Source of the DNA: Oscillospiraceae bacterium | GTDB lineage: Bacteria; Bacillota; Clostridia; Oscillospirales; Oscillospiraceae | Length of the DNA stretch: 7,223 bases | NCBI GenBank assembly: GCA_017936205.1 | Contig: JAGBGB010000348.1 | Coordinates: 1 to 7,223, forward strand | Reading direction: 5' to 3' | Shown: in pieces, positions 4,245 to 7,223 of the stretch | Numbering within the stretch: the first letter of the stretch is position 1 | How the letters are laid out: the number at the start of each line of letters is the position of its first letter | The notes under the pieces: model-generated | Told to the model about the DNA's origin: nothing | The model's input: only the letters and a program-made list of their open reading frames with translations | Databases searched by the model: none | Translations under genes and position numbers: made by a program

Positions 4245-6758
4245 ATGAAAAGAATCTTCGGCATTTTACTATGCTTCAGCCTTTTGCTCTCCCTACTTCC
4301 TGCTGCTGTCCTTGCTGCAGAGGAGACTGCTGAGCTGTCCATGGTCGTTGATCTTCAGGATGTCCACAAGGTCGATCCTCAGGAGCTGCTCCCCGGAGCT
4401 GCTTCCAGAGGAAAGAGTTTGGAGGATAATCTTGTATTCCCCGGCCCCCTGGTAGAAAAGGGGAGCTATACCCCCGACGGAACCACCGAGCTTCCTCTGG
4501 GCGTAATGGCAACAGGGAAGCCCGGCCAATATATGTGCATGGCCATCTATACCGGTCCCGAGCCTGTGGGAGAGCCCATAGCCACGGATTATGCAACATT
4601 CTCTTCCGAAGAAGGCTACGGAACCTACTGCCTCTACTGGAGGAAGAACAGCATCCCCACAGGCCGCTACACTCTGGTCACCTTCACTGCCGAGCTGCAG
4701 GCTCAGACCCTCTATCCTGTAGAGAATACAGCCTTTATGACAGACCTTTATGTTCACGAGACCTACCAGTATCGGTGGCACTCCTTCGTTATGGAGCCGG
4801 ATACTTGGGAGAAGCTGGACACGATTCAGCTTGTTTTAGGACAGCCCACCGTCCTTGCAGCAGGCCGTTCTCCTCTTCCAAGCTACGGCATCGCCTCCGT
4901 CTCTCTGGGCGGAGGCCTGATCAAAACAGAAGAAGCCGGCGGCTATTTCTTTATCACGCCCCTTGCTTGCGGTACAAGTGAGGCTGTCTTCCGTTACGGA
5001 TCCGGCATGGAGTATTATCCCCTTGAGGTGTGCTATACTGCCGGTGGACATCATTGCTCCGAGGTCGTTCCTGCCGGCGACCCCTCTATGTCTGCAACCG
5101 GCTATAACCTCCATATTTGCGATGACTGTGGCACAATTAAGAAGGAAGTCCTTCCTTCCTACGCTGCGAATTTTGCGAATTTCCGGGATGTCCCGGAGAA
5201 CAGCTGGTATTTTGCTTCTGTGATGGATGCTGTGTACCGGAACCTGTTTAACGGTGTGAGCAAAACGGCCTTCGGGCCGGATCGTGCCATGACCAGAGGG
5301 ATGCTGGTTACGGTTCTCTGGCGATACGAGGGACAGCCTGCTGCCTCTCAGGCAGAGTTCAATGATGTTTCCCCTAAGGATTGGTATGCCGAAGCTGTCA
5401 ACTGGGCAGCGGAGCAGGAGATCGTCAACGGTGTGGGCAAGGGCCGCTTCAATCCCAACGGCACCATTACCAGAGAGCAGCTTGCTACCATCCTCTTCCG
5501 CTATGCCCGGAAGAAGGCTCTGGACACCACCATCTCCGGGGATCCTGCTGCCTATCCCGATGTGGGGGATCTGAGCTCCTGGGCAACAGATGCCATATCC
5601 TGGGCACTGGGGCACAAGCTGGTCAGCGGTGTAGGTAAAGGTGGCATCAACTATCTGATGCCTCAGGGAGATGCTACCAGAGCTCAGGTCAGTGCCATTC
5701 TGGTTCGCTTTATTCAGAATCTCATTGAGCTGCCCCTGTTCCCCGATCTGACCACTGCCCTTGATGGGGGTAAGGTCAACCCTGATGTTGCAGACAGCGA
5801 TCTCACCTGGGCGTTCTACGACACCGGTGTGTTGCAAATCGGCGGAACTTCACCCCTGCACCGGTGGGAAGGAATGACGATGCCCTGGGATGCTTATAGG
5901 GATCAAATTACCACCGTTGAGTTCCTCTATGGGACACGGGGCATCTGGGAAGGCACCTTCCAAGGCTATCCTGCGTTGGAAACCGTGATCATGGCTGATA
6001 CTGTGGGCGCTGTGTATAAAGAAGCCTTCTACAACTGTCCCAAGCTCACTCAGATCCATTTCTCCCCCAAATTGACCAGTATCGGAGAAAGCGCCTTCCG
6101 TCAGTGCAGCTCCCTGAAGGAAGTACATATCCCCGATAGCTGCCCTGTGGATTTAGGACCTTACTCCTTTGCGGATAATGCCGCCTTAGAGCAGCTCATC
6201 CTTGGCAAAAATGTCCGTAGCATCGGCTACTATGCCTTCAAGAAGTGCACTGTCCTGAAGGAAGTAGATATGCCCGACTCCATTCTGCCCTATACCTTGA
6301 GCTACGGTGCAATAAACCCGGGGGTAGGGACCCATGCCTTCTACGGATGCTACAGTCTGGAGCGAGCAAAGCTTCCCTTCGGTTTGACCAAGGTTTACGA
6401 CTCCATATTCTTCGATTGCACAAGCTTGAAGGAGGTCACCATGCCCTATGCGGCATATCATGTCGAGCATGCCCTTTTCCGCAACTGCACCTCTCTGGAA
6501 AGCGTTGTTTTCTCTCCCTTAACAAGCACCATAAAAAGTGGCATCTTTATCGGCTGTACCTCTCTGAAGGAGCTGTATTTCCTCAATGACCACCTGCAGG
6601 TCTACGAGGGCGAATATGTAGAAGGCACCGACGAGGATCACCTACCCTTCGGCGATCCTGAAACCGTGGTGGTCTACGGCATCCCCGACTCCGTCGTTCA
6701 AACCTACGCAGAAACCTACGGTCACCAATTTAAGGACATTACCGAATTGGTCAAATAA
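4245..6758 (+). CDS. Secreted surface protein with three SLH domains and C-terminal BspA-like leucine-rich repeats
   Basis: An 837-residue exported protein. A signal peptide covers about residues 1-24 (MKRIFG, a leucine-rich core, then LPAAVLA before AEE). Residues 25-265 are a region I do not recognise. A small Cys/His cluster follows (H269, H270, C271, H290, C292, C295 in a CDDCG setting), possibly metal-binding. Three S-layer homology domains cover about 311-362, 371-423 and 437-491, with the TR motifs TRGM (350-353), TREQ (409-412) and TRAQ (478-481); these usually bind pyruvylated secondary cell-wall polymer. From about 555 to 780 come leucine-rich repeats of the BspA/LRR_5 type, for example SIGESAFRQCSSLKEVHIP (612-630), often involved in adhesion or protein binding. 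The frame is open from a TTG at 4188, but that lies in the promoter. The ATG at 4245 has AAAGGAG 7 nt upstream. The gene is enclosed by inverted copies of the dispersed repeat. Ligand unknown. Confidence 0.88.
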   Translation: MKRIFGILLCFSLLLSLLPAAVLAAEETAELSMVVDLQDVHKVDPQELLPGAASRGKSLEDNLVFPGPLVEKGSYTPDGTTELPLGVMATGKPGQYMCMAIYTGPEPVGEPIATDYATFSSEEGYGTYCLYWRKNSIPTGRYTLVTFTAELQAQTLYPVENTAFMTDLYVHETYQYRWHSFVMEPDTWEKLDTIQLVLGQPTVLAAGRSPLPSYGIASVSLGGGLIKTEEAGGYFFITPLACGTSEAVFRYGSGMEYYPLEVCYTAGGHHCSEVVPAGDPSMSATGYNLHICDDCGTIKKEVLPSYAANFANFRDVPENSWYFASVMDAVYRNLFNGVSKTAFGPDRAMTRGMLVTVLWRYEGQPAASQAEFNDVSPKDWYAEAVNWAAEQEIVNGVGKGRFNPNGTITREQLATILFRYARKKALDTTISGDPAAYPDVGDLSSWATDAISWALGHKLVSGVGKGGINYLMPQGDATRAQVSAILVRFIQNLIELPLFPDLTTALDGGKVNPDVADSDLTWAFYDTGVLQIGGTSPLHRWEGMTMPWDAYRDQITTVEFLYGTRGIWEGTFQGYPALETVIMADTVGAVYKEAFYNCPKLTQIHFSPKLTSIGESAFRQCSSLKEVHIPDSCPVDLGPYSFADNAALEQLILGKNVRSIGYYAFKKCTVLKEVDMPDSILPYTLSYGAINPGVGTHAFYGCYSLERAKLPFGLTKVYDSIFFDCTSLKEVTMPYAAYHVEHALFRNCTSLESVVFSPLTSTIKSGIFIGCTSLKELYFLNDHLQVYEGEYVEGTDEDHLPFGDPETVVVYGIPDSVVQTYAETYGHQFKDITELVK

Positions 6759-6851
6759 ACCCAATTTCTATTTTCGTGGCAGTGTTGCATCCCTTTTCAG
6801 CCGCACCGAGAATTGAAATAAGGCTTCGCCCACGGATTCCACACAGTCGAT

Positions 6852-7061
6852 CAAATTCCGATTGATCGAACAGTTTGATTTACCCCTTCGTAGGGGCGCG
6901 CATTGCGCGTCCGGTTCATGACGGAACGGCATGAATACAAAAACCACCGAAAATGATGTAATTTCCCAAAAAAACGAAACATTTTTCACAACCACCAATT
7001 CTTGGTGGTTGTCGGACGCGCAATGCGCGCCCCTACGAATGGTACGATAAATCGGAATTTG
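6852..7061 (-). repeat. Dispersed ~210 bp palindromic repeat, copy 3 (complete, inverted)
   Basis: This is the reverse complement of the element at 3928-4138. Its ends are CAAATTCCGAT (6852-6862) and ATCGGAATTTG (7051-7061). The inner 25-bp arms (6889-6913 and 7013-7037) are perfect inverted copies. Hairpin A (6989-7011, arms CAACCACCAA and TTGGTGGTTG) is perfect, whereas hairpin B (about 6914-6936) has accumulated mismatches. The left end also lies inside a local palindrome, TCGATCAA (6847-6854) with TTGATCGA (6862-6869). The 93 bp between the surface-protein stop and this element (6759-6851) show no gene and no terminator that I can see. Confidence 0.9.
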
Positions 7062-7078
7062 GGAAAGTGCATAGGCAA

Positions 7079-7118
7079 TGGGCTGTCTCACAGAATTTTG
7101 TGAGACAGCCCAATTTTT
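7079..7118 (+). terminator. Intrinsic terminator immediately upstream of the group II intron
   Basis: A perfect stem pairs GGGCTGTCTCACA (7080-7092) with TGTGAGACAGCCC (7099-7111) around a 6-nt loop, extended by a T-A pair at 7079/7112. A T5 run lies at 7114-7118. There is no T-run on the other strand, so it acts on rightward transcription, probably ending the surface-protein transcript 320 nt after its stop, beyond repeat copy 3. It also forms the landing site of the intron that starts at 7119. Confidence 0.85.
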
Positions 7119-7223
7119 GTGCGCCCGGTGGGCACACATTTCTATAGGGTGAAAGTCCCGAAGCCGCCCGGTAGTGGGAAGGTTTAGCCAAAGGCAAGGG
7201 TGTCCATCGTGAGGTGGAATCTG
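7119..7223 (+). mobile_element. Group IIC-type self-splicing intron, 5' end (domain I start, truncated by window)
   Basis: The sequence begins with GTGCGCCCGG (7119-7128), the typical 5' end of a bacterial group II intron. It continues with CTATAGGGTGAAAGTCCCG (7142-7160), GCAAGGGTGTCC (7194-7205) and GGAATCTG (7216-7223). These blocks match, in order, the start of the Oceanobacillus iheyensis group IIC intron as I recall it. A short stem CCATC/GGTGG with a GTGA tetraloop (7204-7217) is also present. The boundary lies directly after the T-run of an intrinsic terminator, the known insertion preference of group IIC introns. Only the first 105 nt are present; the rest of domain I, the reverse transcriptase/maturase gene and domains V-VI would lie beyond the window. 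Whether it is intact cannot be seen. Confidence 0.85.

Noticed and set aside
4836..5837. Open frame of 333 residues on the minus strand opposite the SLH gene
   Set aside because: It is a shadow of a gene with clear SLH and leucine-rich repeat motifs, and shows no recognisable domain of its own.

Overview
The window looks like chromosomal DNA of a low-to-mid GC Bacillota, most likely a gut Clostridia of the Oscillospirales type (inference). The reasons are strong AGGAGG-type ribosome binding sites, consensus sigma-A promoters, the Gram-positive gene string rpmH-rnpA-yidD-yidC-khpB(jag), a Jag_N-KH-R3H protein, and a secreted protein with three SLH domains plus BspA-like leucine-rich repeats. 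No genus can be assigned from the sequence alone.

Layout. Bases 1-133 are the right part of a ~210 bp dispersed repeat (copy 1). A small membrane-protein gene of the DUF6512 type follows (245-793), with an inverted repeat and a possible -10 box in front of it. A good sigma-A promoter (790-819) then drives the housekeeping operon: rpmH (L34), an internal hairpin, rnpA (RNase P protein), yidD, yidC (membrane insertase) and khpB/jag (RNA-binding partner). The operon closes with a strong intrinsic terminator at 3851-3890. These genes cover ribosome assembly, tRNA maturation and membrane-protein insertion. The genes that often continue this cluster (mnmE, mnmG) or lie upstream of it (dnaA) are absent here. 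The cluster is instead bracketed by copies 1 and 2 of the repeat.

Downstream of the operon lies accessory DNA: repeat copy 2 (3928-4138), a perfect TTGACA-N17-TATAAT promoter, a large gene for an SLH/LRR cell-surface protein (4245-6758), and repeat copy 3 in the opposite orientation (6852-7061). Next come an intrinsic terminator (7079-7118) and, directly after its T-run, the 5' end of a group IIC-type self-splicing intron (from 7119), which runs off the window. The surface-protein gene and its promoter are therefore enclosed by two inverted ~210 bp repeats, next to a retroelement.

The most notable points are the repeat family (terminal inverted repeats, a second inner inverted repeat and two loop hairpins, in three copies), the intron at a terminator, the 8 x 18 bp tandem array coding the linker of KhpB, and the hairpin between rpmH and rnpA. 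I found no tRNA, rRNA, CRISPR array or convincing origin sequence.
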